From Streptomyces sp. A 4/2 (GTDB taxonomy: Bacteria; Actinomycetota; Actinomycetes; Streptomycetales; Streptomycetaceae): a DNA stretch of 64,000 nucleotides. Location: assembly GCF_940670765.1 (NCBI RefSeq), contig NZ_CALNVW010000002.1:372001-436000 (forward strand), written 5' to 3'. The notes under the pieces are model-generated. The model was not told the origin of the DNA. It did not search any database and saw nothing but the letters and a program-made list of their open reading frames with translations. Shown here piece after piece: positions 16,507 to 26,305 of this stretch (the first letter of the stretch is position 1; the number at the start of each line of letters is the position of its first letter). The position numbers and the translations under genes are program-made.

Positions 16507-17603
16507 GCCGGACGCGGTTCCGCTGGGCCTGGAACCGGCAGCGGCCCCTCCCCGTATCGATCAAGGCCAAGCTCGGCACGCTCGTGGTGGTCTCGGTCTT
16601 CATCACCACCGGGCTGCTGCTGGTGGCCCTGCGCACCAAGACCGAGCTGCGTTTCATCACCGTCTTCTCGGTGATCGCCTCGATGCTGATCACCCAGTTC
16701 GTGGCGCACAGCCTGACCTCGCCGCTGGACGAGATGAACACGGTCGCGCGGTCGATCTCGCACGGCGACTACACGCGGCGGGTCAGCGGCGCGGACCGCA
16801 GGGACGAGCTGGGTGACCTGGCGTCGACCATCAACCGCATGGCCGAGGACCTGGAGGCCGTGGACCGGCACCGCAAGGAGCTGGTGGCGAATGTCTCCCA
16901 TGAGCTGCGGACGCCGATCGCGGCGCTGCGGGCCGTGCTGGAGAACGTCGTGGACGGGGTCTCGGCCGCGGATCCCGAGACGATGCGTACCGCACTGAAA
17001 CAGACCGAGCGGCTGGGCCGCCTCGTGGAGACGCTGCTCGACCTGTCCCGCCTGGACAACGGTGTCGTACCGCTGAAGGCGAGCCGCTTCGAGGTGTGGC
17101 CGTACCTCTCGGGCGTACTGAAGGAGGCGAACCTCGCCTCCGCGCACCGCAGGGGCACCTCGGGCTCCGGGGGCCAGCACAGCCGTACGGACGTCCATCT
17201 CCACCTGGACGTCTCGCCGCCCGAGCTGACCGCGCACGCGGACGCGGAGCGGCTGCACCAGGTGGTCGCCAACCTGATCGACAACGCGGTGAAGCACTCC
17301 CCGCCGCACGGCCGGGTCACGGTCCGCGCACGGCGCGGCCGGCAGCCGGAGTCGCTGGACCTGGAGGTCGTGGACGAGGGTCCCGGCATCCCCGAGCAGG
17401 AGCGGCACCGGGTGTTCGAGCGCTTCAACCGGGGTCGGGCGCCGTCCCCGCACGGTCCCGGCAGCGACGGCGGCACCGGACTGGGCCTGGCCATCGCGCG
17501 GTGGGCGGTGGATCTTCACGGCGGGCGGATCGGGGTGGCCGAATCATCCCGTGGTTGCCGAATTCGCGTCACTCTTCCGGGCGTATCCCGGACATCAGCT
17601 TGA
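16503..17603 (+). CDS. Two-component sensor histidine kinase
   Basis: A 366-aa membrane kinase. Two hydrophobic segments (LGTLVVVSVFITTGLLLVAL and FITVFSVIASMLITQFV) are separated only by RTKTELR, so there is essentially no extracytoplasmic sensor loop. HAMP follows, then the H-box ELVANVSHELRTPIAAL, N-box VVANLIDNAVKHSP, G1 EVVDEGPGIP, F-box FERFNRG and G2 GGTGLGLAIARWAV. It pairs with the upstream regulator. The lack of a periplasmic loop suggests membrane-embedded or cytosolic sensing. Signal unknown. Confidence 0.94.
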   Translation: MSRTRFRWAWNRQRPLPVSIKAKLGTLVVVSVFITTGLLLVALRTKTELRFITVFSVIASMLITQFVAHSLTSPLDEMNTVARSISHGDYTRRVSGADRRDELGDLASTINRMAEDLEAVDRHRKELVANVSHELRTPIAALRAVLENVVDGVSAADPETMRTALKQTERLGRLVETLLDLSRLDNGVVPLKASRFEVWPYLSGVLKEANLASAHRRGTSGSGGQHSRTDVHLHLDVSPPELTAHADAERLHQVVANLIDNAVKHSPPHGRVTVRARRGRQPESLDLEVVDEGPGIPEQERHRVFERFNRGRAPSPHGPGSDGGTGLGLAIARWAVDLHGGRIGVAESSRGCRIRVTLPGVSRTSA

Positions 17604-17872
17604 CGTAAGGTTCGAAGCGGAAGCGCGCGTTCTGTGAAGAAGCCGCGCGTGAGCAGGTCAGGGACTGCTGCCCAAGGGGCAGTGGCCGTGGAGCGTCGTA
17701 CCCGAATGGCGCGGAACCACGCATGTTTCCCGCCAATTCCCTCCCCGAAACCAGCTTTCGAGTGTGACTTACGCGACGATGGCCCGCCCGGCCTGCACCT
17801 CCAGGCCAGGGAGGCGTAGCCTTTATTTCCGCTGTCCATCACCTTGTGAAGCGGAAGAGGGCGGTTGCCGCC

Positions 17873-20800
17873 GTGTCGTCTCAGTCCCCCAGTAACTCGA
17901 GCATCTCGACCGACCAAGAGGGGCAGGGTAAGAGCCCTGCTGACGCTTTTGGTCCCAATGAGTGGCTTGTCGACGAGATCTACCAGCAGTACCTCCAGGA
18001 TCCGAATTCGGTTGACCGAGCCTGGTGGGACTTCTTCGCCGACTACAAGCCCGGCTCTGCCGGTGCTCCCACCGCGGGTGCGGAGCCGGTGAGCGCGAGC
18101 GCTCCCCATCAGTCCAGTGCGAACGGCCAGAGCGTCGCGCAGGGTGGCGCAGCCGCGGGGGCTGCGGCCACCAACGCCGCACCGGCCCCTGCCGCCGTCC
18201 AGGCGCCCGCCGCACAGCCCGTGGCTCCGGCCGCTCCGGCCGCTCAGCCCGCGCCTGTCGTCGCGAAGCCCGCAGCCACCGCTGCCGCGCCCGCCGTCCC
18301 GGCGGCGAAGCCCGCAGCCGCGAAGGCTCCCGCCGAGGCCGAGCCGGCCGTCGAGGCCCCCGCGGGCCCCGAGCTGGTGACGCTGCGTGGCCCGTCGGCC
18401 GCCGTGGCGAAGAACATGAACGCCTCGCTGGAGCTGCCGACGGCCACGTCCGTCCGCGCCGTCCCGGTGAAGCTGCTGTTCGACAACCGCATCGTCATCA
18501 ACAACCACCTGAAGCGCGCGCGGGGCGGGAAGATCTCCTTCACCCACCTCATCGGCTTCGCGATGGTGCAGGCCCTCAAGGCCATGCCGTCGATGAACCA
18601 CTCCTTCGCGGTGAAGGACGGCAAGCCGACGCTGGTCAAGCCGGCGCACGTGAACCTCGGCCTCGCCATCGACCTGGTGAAGCCGAACGGTGACCGCCAG
18701 CTCGTCGTCGCGGCGATCAAGAAGGCCGAGACCCTCGACTTCTTCGAGTTCTGGCAGGCGTACGAGGACATCGTCCGCCGCGCCCGCGCGAACAAGCTGA
18801 CGATGGACGACTTCACCGGCGTCACCGCGTCGCTGACGAACCCCGGCGGCATCGGCACCGTCCACTCGGTGCCCCGCCTGATGCCCGGACAGGGCCTCAT
18901 CATGGGCGTCGGCGCGATGGACTACCCGGCCGAGTTCCAGGGCACCTCGCAGGACACCCTGAACAAGCTGGGCATCTCGAAGGTCATGACGCTGACCTCG
19001 ACGTACGACCACCGGGTCATCCAGGGCGCCGCCTCCGGTGAGTTCCTGCGGATCCTCGCCAACCTGCTGCTCGGCGAGAACGGCTTCTACGACGACCTCT
19101 TCGAGGCGCTGCGCATCCCGTACGAGCCGGTCCGCTGGCTCAAGGACATCGACGTCTCGCACGACAACGACGTCACGAAGGCCGCCCGTGTCTTCGAGCT
19201 GATCCACGCCTACCGGGTCCGCGGCCACGTCATGGCCGACACCGACCCGCTGGAGTACAAGCAGCGCAAGCACCCCGACCTCGACATCATCGAGCACGGC
19301 CTGACGCTCTGGGACCTGGAGCGGGAGTTCGCCGTCGGCGGGTTCGCGGGCAAGTCGATGATGAAGCTGCGCGACATCCTCGGTGTGCTGCGCGACTCGT
19401 ACTGCCGCACCACGGGCGTCGAGTTCATGCACATCCAGGACCCGAAGCAGCGCAAGTGGATCCAGGACCGCATCGAGCGCGGCGCGCACGCCAAGCCCGA
19501 GCGCGAGGAGCAGCTGCGCATCCTGCGCCGGCTGAACTCCGCCGAGGCGTTCGAGACCTTCCTGCAGACCAAGTACGTCGGCCAGAAGCGCTTCTCGCTC
19601 GAAGGCGGCGAGTCCGTCATCCCGCTGCTCGACGCGGTCATCGACTCGGCTGCCGAGTCGCGCCTGGACGAGGTCGTCATCGGGATGGCCCACCGCGGCC
19701 GTCTCAACGTGCTGGCCAACATCGTCGGCAAGTCGTACGCGCAGATCTTCCGCGAGTTCGAGGGCAACCTCGACCCGAAGTCGATGCACGGCTCCGGCGA
19801 CGTGAAGTACCACCTCGGTTCCGAGGGCACCTTCACCGGGCTCGACGGCGAGCAGATCAAGGTCTCGCTGGCCGCCAACCCCTCGCACCTGGAGACCGTC
19901 GACCCGGTCGTCGAGGGCATCGCGCGCGCCAAGCAGGACATCATCAACAAGGGCGGCACGGACTTCACCGTGCTGCCGGTGGCGCTGCACGGCGACGCGG
20001 CCTTCGCGGGCCAGGGCGTCGTCGCCGAGACGCTCAACATGTCGCAGCTGCGCGGCTACCGCACCGGCGGCACCGTGCACATCGTGATCAACAACCAGGT
20101 CGGCTTCACCGCCGCCCCGGAGTCGTCCCGCTCGTCGATGTACGCCACCGACGTGGCCCGCATGATCGAGGCGCCGATCTTCCACGTGAACGGCGACGAC
20201 CCGGAGGCCGTGGTGCGCGTCGCGCGCCTCGCCTTCGAGTTCCGTCAGGCGTTCAACAAGGACGTCGTCATCGACCTCATCTGCTACCGCCGCCGCGGTC
20301 ACAACGAGGCCGACAACCCCTCGTTCACGCAGCCGCTGATGTACGACCTGATCGACAAGAAGCGCTCGGTGCGCAAGCTCTACACCGAGTCCCTCATCGG
20401 TCGCGGCGACATCACGCTGGAAGAGGCCGAGCAGGCGCTGCAGGACTTCCAGGGCCAGCTGGAGAAGGTCTTCGCGGAGGTCCGCGAGGCCACCTCCGAG
20501 CCCGCCGAGGTCTCGGTTCCCGTCCCGCAGGCCGAGTTCCCGGTCGCCGTGGACACCGCGATCTCCCAGGAGGTCGTGAAGCGGATCGCCGAGTCCCAGG
20601 TCAACATCCCGGACCGGATCACCGTGCACCCGCGGCTGCTGCCGCAGGTGCAGCGCCGGGCCGCGATGATCGACGACGGAACGATCGACTGGGCGATGGG
20701 CGAGACCCTCGCCATCGGCTCGCTGCTCCTGGAGGGCACGCCGGTCCGGCTCTCCGGCCAGGACTCGCGCCGTGGCACCTTCGGCCAGCGGCACGCGGTC

Positions 20801-21733
20801 CTCATCGACCGCAAGACCGGCGAGGACTTCACCCCGCTGCTCTACCTCTCCGACGACCAGGCGCGTTACAACGTCTACGACTCGCTGCTCAGCGAGTACG
20901 CGGTGATGGGCTTCGAGTACGGCTACTCGCTGGCCCGCCCGGAGTCGCTGGTCATGTGGGAAGCGCAGTTCGGTGACTTCGTCAACGGCGCGCAGACGGT
21001 GGTGGACGAGTACATCTCGGCCGCCGAGCAGAAGTGGGGCCAGACGTCCGGCGTCACCCTGCTCCTCCCGCACGGCTACGAGGGCCAGGGCCCGGACCAC
21101 TCGTCCGCCCGCCCGGAGCGCTTCCTCCAGCTGTGCGCGCAGAACAACATGACGGTCGCCATGCCGACGCTCCCGTCGAACTACTTCCACCTCCTGCGGT
21201 GGCAGGTGCACAACCCGCACCACAAGCCGCTGGTCGTCTTCACCCCGAAGTCGATGCTCCGCCTCAAGGCGGCGGCGTCGAAGGCGGAGGAGTTCACCAC
21301 GGGCGGCTTCCGTCCGGTCATCGGGGACGACAGCGTCGACCCGAGCGCCGTGCGCAAGGTCGTCTTCACGGCCGGCAAGGTCTACTACGACCTGGACGCC
21401 GAGCGCACCAAGCGCGGCGTCACGGACACCGCGATCATCCGGCTGGAGCGCCTGTACCCGCTGCCGGGTGCCGAACTCCAGGCGGAGATCGCCAAGTTCC
21501 CGAACGCCGAGAAGTACCTCTGGGCGCAGGAGGAGCCGGCGAACCAGGGTGCGTGGCCGTTCATCGCGCTCAACCTGATCGACCACCTGGACCTGGCGGT
21601 CGGCGCCGACGTCCCGCACGGTGAGCGCCTGCGTCGCATCTCGCGACCGCACGGCTCGTCCCCCGCGGTCGGCTCCGCCAAGCGCCACCAGGCGGAGCAG
21701 GCCCAGCTGGTCGCCGAGGTCTTCGAGGCGTAG
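17873..21733 (+). CDS. sucA: Multifunctional 2-oxoglutarate dehydrogenase (E1/E2-type, KgdA/SucA)
   Basis: A 1286-aa actinobacterial fusion enzyme of the TCA cycle. Residues 1-45 ([20 protein letters not shown]) are the E1 docking helix; an Ala/Pro linker follows. The E2-type acyltransferase domain (about 125-400) ends with [10 protein letters not shown], the catalytic His motif. The E1 thiamine-diphosphate part has AHRGRLN (about 606), [10 protein letters not shown] (about 706) and later pyrimidine-binding and C-terminal domains. It makes succinyl-transferring complexes with lipoyl E2 and E3. The GTG at 17873 gives the conserved MSSQSPS start, and AAGAGG precedes it; a GTG nine codons upstream lacks an SD. 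Confidence 0.95.
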   Translation: MSSQSPSNSSISTDQEGQGKSPADAFGPNEWLVDEIYQQYLQDPNSVDRAWWDFFADYKPGSAGAPTAGAEPVSASAPHQSSANGQSVAQGGAAAGAAATNAAPAPAAVQAPAAQPVAPAAPAAQPAPVVAKPAATAAAPAVPAAKPAAAKAPAEAEPAVEAPAGPELVTLRGPSAAVAKNMNASLELPTATSVRAVPVKLLFDNRIVINNHLKRARGGKISFTHLIGFAMVQALKAMPSMNHSFAVKDGKPTLVKPAHVNLGLAIDLVKPNGDRQLVVAAIKKAETLDFFEFWQAYEDIVRRARANKLTMDDFTGVTASLTNPGGIGTVHSVPRLMPGQGLIMGVGAMDYPAEFQGTSQDTLNKLGISKVMTLTSTYDHRVIQGAASGEFLRILANLLLGENGFYDDLFEALRIPYEPVRWLKDIDVSHDNDVTKAARVFELIHAYRVRGHVMADTDPLEYKQRKHPDLDIIEHGLTLWDLEREFAVGGFAGKSMMKLRDILGVLRDSYCRTTGVEFMHIQDPKQRKWIQDRIERGAHAKPEREEQLRILRRLNSAEAFETFLQTKYVGQKRFSLEGGESVIPLLDAVIDSAAESRLDEVVIGMAHRGRLNVLANIVGKSYAQIFREFEGNLDPKSMHGSGDVKYHLGSEGTFTGLDGEQIKVSLAANPSHLETVDPVVEGIARAKQDIINKGGTDFTVLPVALHGDAAFAGQGVVAETLNMSQLRGYRTGGTVHIVINNQVGFTAAPESSRSSMYATDVARMIEAPIFHVNGDDPEAVVRVARLAFEFRQAFNKDVVIDLICYRRRGHNEADNPSFTQPLMYDLIDKKRSVRKLYTESLIGRGDITLEEAEQALQDFQGQLEKVFAEVREATSEPAEVSVPVPQAEFPVAVDTAISQEVVKRIAESQVNIPDRITVHPRLLPQVQRRAAMIDDGTIDWAMGETLAIGSLLLEGTPVRLSGQDSRRGTFGQRHAVLIDRKTGEDFTPLLYLSDDQARYNVYDSLLSEYAVMGFEYGYSLARPESLVMWEAQFGDFVNGAQTVVDEYISAAEQKWGQTSGVTLLLPHGYEGQGPDHSSARPERFLQLCAQNNMTVAMPTLPSNYFHLLRWQVHNPHHKPLVVFTPKSMLRLKAAASKAEEFTTGGFRPVIGDDSVDPSAVRKVVFTAGKVYYDLDAERTKRGVTDTAIIRLERLYPLPGAELQAEIAKFPNAEKYLWAQEEPANQGAWPFIALNLIDHLDLAVGADVPHGERLRRISRPHGSSPAVGSAKRHQAEQAQLVAEVFEA

Positions 21734-21753
21734 TCAGCAGGGACAGCGCAGTA

Positions 21754-21792
21754 CGGAGGGCCCGGCCGCAGATGATGCGGCCGGGCCCTCCG
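21754..21792. terminator. Bidirectional terminator between sucA and the STAND gene
   Basis: A perfect 17-bp stem (CGGAGGGCCCGGCCGCA and its complement) with a 5-nt loop lies 20 nt after sucA and 35 nt after the end of the convergent STAND gene. It can serve both strands. Confidence 0.85.
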
Positions 21793-21826
21793 GCGTTTCC
21801 TGCTCCGGGGCAGCCGCCCCGCGTGG

Positions 21827-24790
21827 TCAGAGCAGCTGGGGCTCGAAGTCCCAGTAGCGCTGCATCCCGTGCCGGATGCTCCGTACGTGCTGGTGGTCGC
21901 GGCCCAGCAGCGCGGTGATCCGCACCAGCGCGTCCGCCTGGAGCGCGTCGGCGCGCGCCTCGTCGCCGGTGGCCCGCAGATCCTGGGCCAGCGCCGCCGC
22001 GATCGTGCTGGTCAGCGGGTGCTGGGCGCCGAGCGTGCGGGTGGACCGCCGGAGCAGGTCCTCACCGAGCCGTACGGCGCCCTCGTCGTCCCCGATCCGG
22101 TGCCTGGCCGTCGCGGTGTTGAAGGCGACGCCCAGGGTCCACGGGTGGTCGGCGCCCACGGCCTCGGTCATGCGCTGGAGGGTCTGCTCGGCGAGCGCAC
22201 CGGCCCCCTCGTGCTCGCCCGCGTCGCTGAGCAGCAGCACCAGATTGGCCCGGGTGCCCACCGCGTAGGGGTGGTCCTCCCCCAGCTGCACCGCGTACAG
22301 CGCGGCGGTGTCGTCGGCGAGGTCGTAGGCCGCGCGGATGTCACCGGTCTCGCGCAGCAGCATCGCGTAGTCCGCGCCCGCCCGCAGGGTGTCCGGGTGG
22401 CGGCGGCCCCGGCGGGCCGTCCGGCGTTTGCGGACGCTGAGCATCAGCTGCCTGGCCTGGAGGAGCTTGCCCTCGCGGCGCAGGCACAGGGCGAGGTTGT
22501 GGTCCGCGTTGAGGGTCTGGCCGTGGTTGCGGTCCAACTCCTGCCCGTGCAGCAGCGAGTTGTGCTCCTGGATCTCCAGGGCCTCCCGGTAGCGGCCGAG
22601 CAGCCGGAGCGTCCAGGCGGTGCGCAGCGCGGAGTGCAGGGTGAGCGGATTGCGTCCGCCGAGGAGCTCGACCCGGGCTGCCAGGATCTCCCGGTGCAGG
22701 TGCAGGGACTCCTCGTAGTGCCCCTGGAGCCCCATCACCTCGGCGAGGTTGTTCCGTACGGAGAGGGTGCGCGGCACCCAGGCGCTGCCCAGTGCCGTGG
22801 TGGCCTCGGCCGCGGCCTGTTCGAGGAGGGCGCGGGCCTCGTCGTAGCGGCCGAGTGCCATCAGCGTGCCGCCGAGGCCGTCCCTGGCCCGGATCACCTC
22901 GATCGGCTCGGCGTCCCCGTTGTCGGCGAGGCGGTCGAGCACCGCGCGTCCCACCGACTCGGCTTCGGTGTAACGCCCCAGCCTGCGCAGCATGTTGGCC
23001 TTCTGGTGGACGGCGACCAGGACGGACCTGCTGGTGGGTCCGGAGACCGGCTGCCAGTGCGCTATCGCCTCGTGGCTGAGGGAACGCCCGTCCTCGTACT
23101 CGCCGCGCATCCGCAGGTACTCGATGCAGTTGAGGACGAGGGTGCGGACGTCCTCGTCGGCGGATTCCAGGGCGCCGGATATCCGCAGGTGCGGGATCAG
23201 TTCGGCGTACCGGGCCCAGTTGCGGGACGACGTGGGGTCGCGCGGGTCGGCGGACACCAGGACCCGCAGGGCCGCTGCCGACAGCTCCGCGCGCTCGTCG
23301 GGGCCCTGGGTGTGCCGTACGAAGGAGTGGAAGAGCCGGTGCATCCGCAGGGTACCGACGGTGACGGCGTCCATCCGGGGCGACGAGTCGTACTCCAGCC
23401 GCATGGAGGTGACTTCGGAGAGCCGGCGCAGTGCCGAGTTCCAGCTGCTGGGTTCCGGGACGACGCGGTCCAGCGGCTTGGGCAGGTCGGCCGCGCGGGC
23501 CGCCTGCAGCAGCCGTACGGGCACGACGCCCGGGGAGAAGCAGGCGAGCAGGTTGAGCAGCTTCCACGCGCCGACGTCCTGGTCGTGCAGGCTGTTCAGG
23601 GTCTTGGCCCAGGCGACCTGGAAGGACTCGGGGTATTCCTTGGACGCCAGCAGGCCGAAGCGGTCGGGGTCGCCCTTCTTCAACTCCCGGATGTACTCCA
23701 GGACATCGACGGTCGGGTTGATGCCGAGCCAGGCCGCGGTCTGGTCGAGCAGCAGCGGCAGATCCTCCACGGCTTCGGCGAGCAGCCCGGCCTCGGACTC
23801 GGACAGCCGCCCGGAGCGGCGGCCCGCGAAGGTGATCGACTCCTCGCGCTCAAAGCGGTTCACCTGGACCAGTTCGGCCTCGGCGGACCATTCCTGTTGG
23901 CTGGTGGTGACCAGGACATGGCCGGGACCGTCCGGCAGCAGTGCCTGCACTTTGGCCGGATCTCCCGCACCGTCGAGCACGATCAGCCAGCTGTCGGCGG
24001 TGGCGCGGAGCCGTTCGACGGCTGCCGCGATGGACCGGTCGAGGTTGGCGCCGGTGGGGACCCCGAGGGCGTCGGCGAGTGCGCCGAACTGTTCGCGGGC
24101 GGTGCCCCGGCCGGTCGCGTCCACCCACCAGACGATGTCGTACTCGCCCTTGAACCGGTGGACGTACTCCAGCGCGATCTGGGTCTTGCCGATGCCGCCG
24201 GGTCCGCACAGGGCGAGGACGCCGCCCTCGGTCCGGCTCGCGGCGAGGTGGTCGTGCACCCGGTCGAGGATTTCGCCCCGGCCGGTGAAGCGGCGGTTGC
24301 GGCGCGGCACGTTCTGCACGCGCGGCGGGTTGTCGGGGAAGCGCGGCGGGCGGTCCAGGCTGACGGCCTGCGGGGCGACCGCGGTGATGCCCGCCGCCTC
24401 CAGGACCCGCCGCCGGGCGGCCTCGGCGCGGAGTCCGCGCAGCGCCACCGGGCCCAGGGCGATCAGGGCGTCGGGCAGCGGCCGGGTCGTGACACTGACC
24501 GCGGCGATGCGGTCGGGGTGGCGGCCGTGCACCTGACGGAGCGCGTCGCCCCAGGCCTCGTACCGCACCTCGGCGAACTTCTCGAACCAGTCGTCGATGA
24601 CGAGCAGTATCCGGCCGGGGGCTTCCAGCAGCCCGGTGAGCGCGTCCTGCGACGGGCCCTGCCGGGCGGGGCTCCAGCGCACCGGGGCGGCGGCGCAGCC
24701 CGCTGCGTTGATCTGTCCCACGATCCAGTTGGCCCAGGGCTCGCTCTGCCCTGCGAAGACCACCGTGACGTGGGGAATGTGCTCCGCCAT
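21827..24790 (-). CDS. fxsT: FxsT-type STAND protein: TIR-like / NB-ARC / TPR
   Basis: A 987-aa NLR-like protein. Residues 1-140 (VTVVFAGQSEPWANWIVGQI, then LLVIDDWFEKF) look like a degenerate TIR or related Rossmann domain. NB-ARC follows, with Walker A GPGGIGKTQ (about 195), Walker B WLIVLDGAGD (about 270) and a winged-helix region. From about 600 to the end are kinesin-light-chain-like TPRs (GRYDEAR, GHYEESLHLHREIL, GRYREALEI). This matches the tetratricopeptide protein of FxSxx-COOH systems. It is the last gene of the cluster, 97 nt after the radical SAM gene, with its own possible promoter and SD GAGAGGACGG. Proposed role: sensor or effector scaffold. Confidence 0.85.
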   Translation of the reverse strand: MAEHIPHVTVVFAGQSEPWANWIVGQINAAGCAAAPVRWSPARQGPSQDALTGLLEAPGRILLVIDDWFEKFAEVRYEAWGDALRQVHGRHPDRIAAVSVTTRPLPDALIALGPVALRGLRAEAARRRVLEAAGITAVAPQAVSLDRPPRFPDNPPRVQNVPRRNRRFTGRGEILDRVHDHLAASRTEGGVLALCGPGGIGKTQIALEYVHRFKGEYDIVWWVDATGRGTAREQFGALADALGVPTGANLDRSIAAAVERLRATADSWLIVLDGAGDPAKVQALLPDGPGHVLVTTSQQEWSAEAELVQVNRFEREESITFAGRRSGRLSESEAGLLAEAVEDLPLLLDQTAAWLGINPTVDVLEYIRELKKGDPDRFGLLASKEYPESFQVAWAKTLNSLHDQDVGAWKLLNLLACFSPGVVPVRLLQAARAADLPKPLDRVVPEPSSWNSALRRLSEVTSMRLEYDSSPRMDAVTVGTLRMHRLFHSFVRHTQGPDERAELSAAALRVLVSADPRDPTSSRNWARYAELIPHLRISGALESADEDVRTLVLNCIEYLRMRGEYEDGRSLSHEAIAHWQPVSGPTSRSVLVAVHQKANMLRRLGRYTEAESVGRAVLDRLADNGDAEPIEVIRARDGLGGTLMALGRYDEARALLEQAAAEATTALGSAWVPRTLSVRNNLAEVMGLQGHYEESLHLHREILAARVELLGGRNPLTLHSALRTAWTLRLLGRYREALEIQEHNSLLHGQELDRNHGQTLNADHNLALCLRREGKLLQARQLMLSVRKRRTARRGRRHPDTLRAGADYAMLLRETGDIRAAYDLADDTAALYAVQLGEDHPYAVGTRANLVLLLSDAGEHEGAGALAEQTLQRMTEAVGADHPWTLGVAFNTATARHRIGDDEGAVRLGEDLLRRSTRTLGAQHPLTSTIAAALAQDLRATGDEARADALQADALVRITALLGRDHQHVRSIRHGMQRYWDFEPQLL

Positions 24791-24885
24791 CGCCGTCCTC
24801 TCAGCCGATTGCGTCACTGCCGCGACACGTCCCACTCAAGTGTGGTCCGAAGTCGCCGTGTTGACGGCCAGTTGGCGCCACGATA

Positions 24886-24897
24886 CGTCACGTGACG
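24886..24897. promoter_or_regulatory. 12-bp palindrome at the radical SAM stop, upstream of fxsT
   Basis: CGTCACGTGACG is a perfect palindrome covering the radical SAM stop codon, about 100 nt upstream of the STAND gene start. It may be an internal operator. Confidence 0.4.
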
Positions 24898-26159
24898 ACA
24901 TGTCTCAGCCGGTGGCCGATATGCCGGATGAGTCGTTCCAGATCGGGACAGTAGACACTGGGATGACGGAACCCGCTCCCGTCGGCGTACCGGTGGATGT
25001 AATTCCCGCCACCGCAGACCCGGAGCACCGGACAGCTCAGACAGTCCGCGGCCAGCGCGCCCGCGCCGAGTTGCCGGGCCACGATGCCCGGGTGGTCGAG
25101 GGCCGCGTCGAGGGGGTGGCTGAAGACGTCGAGACCGGTCGCGGGGGCGCCCTCGTAGGCGGACTTGAGCGCGTCGACCTGTTCGATCGCCCCGTCGGTG
25201 TCGATGACGACGACCGCCAGCGGGGCGAGCCCGACGGCCTCGGCGGCGGCGGGTTCGCCGAGCAGCAGGGCGATGATCGTGTGGAAGAGCCGGATGCGCG
25301 GCTGGCCGGGGCCGCCGTCCCACCAGCGGTCGAAGGCGGTGGCGAGCCAGTCGCCGTACGGGGTCGGCCCCGGCCGGTGCCGACCTGGGACGGCGGCCTG
25401 CTTCCCCGGCGCCTGCCTTCCCGGCGTCTGCGCGCCCGGCGTCTGCCTTCCCTGCGCCTGCGTACCCGGCGTCTGCTTGCCCGGTGGCGGCGCCGACCAA
25501 TTGCCGTGCGGCAGCAGCAGATCGAGCCCCGGGGGCCGCAGCGCGCGCAGACTGTCGTAGACGGCCACCGGGTCGGCCGTGACATCGATGGTGCAGAGGA
25601 TCCCGGCGTACGTGCCGGGGTGCGGGCACGCGGCGAGCAGCCGGGCCGCCCGGTGCGCGGCGGGCCAGGAGGGGCGGCCCGCGTGGTCGGCGCGGCGGGC
25701 GTTCTGTGCGGCGGTGCCGCCGTCCAGGGAGAGACCGACGCGGATCCGGGCGGCGGCCAGCGTGTTCAGGACGTCCGCGGTGAGCAGGGTGCCGTTCGTC
25801 TGGACGGTGGCGGTGACCTCGCAGTCGGCGGGCACCGCGTTCCGTACCGCGTCGGCGTACGCGACGACCGGTCCGGGGCCCGCGAGCAGGGGCTCACCGC
25901 CGTGCAGTTCGATCCGGATGTGCTTCAGGCCGTGCGTGCGGACGTGTTCGCCGATGCGGTCGGCGGTCCGCCGCACGGTGGCGTCGGCGGCGCGCTGCGG
26001 GCGCTCGCGCCAACTGCTGTCCTGGCCGCGGTAGATGTAGCAGTACGTGCAGGCGAGGTTGCACCGGCTGTGCACCTTGAGGACGAACTGCCGGAAGGGC
26101 ACGGCCCGGTGGCCGGCGCCGCGGTCCCGGACGGCGCCGGTCGTGGCACATCCGGTCAT
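24888..26159 (-). CDS. fxsB: FxsB-like cyclophane-forming radical SAM/SPASM maturase
   Basis: A 423-aa radical SAM peptide maturase. The [4Fe-4S] motif is C33-N-L-A-C37-T-Y-C40, the SAM-binding GGEP motif is ELHGGEPLL, and the C-terminal SPASM cysteines are in CLSCPVLRVCGGGNY and YCPDLE. The sequence type matches FxsB and triceptide maturases, which join an aromatic ring to the beta carbon two residues on. It starts with ATG overlapping the precursor stop (ATGA). A pentapeptide repeat insertion, about residues 223-252 (GxQ[TA]P), separates the barrel from the SPASM part and is unusual. The expected substrate is the preceding 49-aa peptide. Confidence 0.88.
   Translation of the reverse strand: MTGCATTGAVRDRGAGHRAVPFRQFVLKVHSRCNLACTYCYIYRGQDSSWRERPQRAADATVRRTADRIGEHVRTHGLKHIRIELHGGEPLLAGPGPVVAYADAVRNAVPADCEVTATVQTNGTLLTADVLNTLAAARIRVGLSLDGGTAAQNARRADHAGRPSWPAAHRAARLLAACPHPGTYAGILCTIDVTADPVAVYDSLRALRPPGLDLLLPHGNWSAPPPGKQTPGTQAQGRQTPGAQTPGRQAPGKQAAVPGRHRPGPTPYGDWLATAFDRWWDGGPGQPRIRLFHTIIALLLGEPAAAEAVGLAPLAVVVIDTDGAIEQVDALKSAYEGAPATGLDVFSHPLDAALDHPGIVARQLGAGALAADCLSCPVLRVCGGGNYIHRYADGSGFRHPSVYCPDLERLIRHIGHRLRHVVT
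25401..25490. repeat. Six 15-bp tandem repeats inside the radical SAM gene
   Basis: Units at 25401, 25416, 25431, 25446, 25461 and 25476 share the core (C)CCGGCGYCTGC in 15-bp steps; the last is degenerate. In frame they code for pentapeptides G-x-Q-[TA]-[PQA]. Copy number could vary between strains without a frameshift. Confidence 0.85.
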
Positions 26160-26305
26160 GGCGCGTCCTCGTAGTAGGCGATCAGCGGCTCGTGCGGGTC
26201 GCGGCCCGCGATCTCGGCGAGTACGGCGGCCAGCACCGGATGGGCGCAGTCCGGTGGAACGGTCAGCGAGGGCAGTGGCGCCTCGGTGTCGGTGTCCCCG
26301 GTCAC
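26156..26305 (-). CDS. fxsA: RiPP precursor peptide, 49 aa, C-terminal YEDAP (YxDxx-COOH)
   Basis: A 49-residue peptide with an acidic leader (TGDTDTEAPLPSLTVPPD), a hydrophobic helix (HPVLAAVLAEIAG) and the C-terminus LIAYYEDAP. FxSxx-COOH precursors place Phe-x-Ser two residues before the end; here Tyr45-Glu46-Asp47 occupies that place. Tyr-x-Asp is one of the known triceptide crosslink motifs, so a Tyr-to-Asp cyclophane is predicted. The GTG start overlaps the vWA gene stop (GTGA) and its stop overlaps the maturase ATG (ATGA). No protease-type leader cleavage motif is obvious, and the product could stay protein-attached. It is easily missed in annotation. Confidence 0.78.
   Translation of the reverse strand: MTGDTDTEAPLPSLTVPPDCAHPVLAAVLAEIAGRDPHEPLIAYYEDAP

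Noticed and set aside
25401..25490. CRISPR array
   Set aside because: The 15-bp units abut with no spacers and keep the reading frame of the radical SAM gene.
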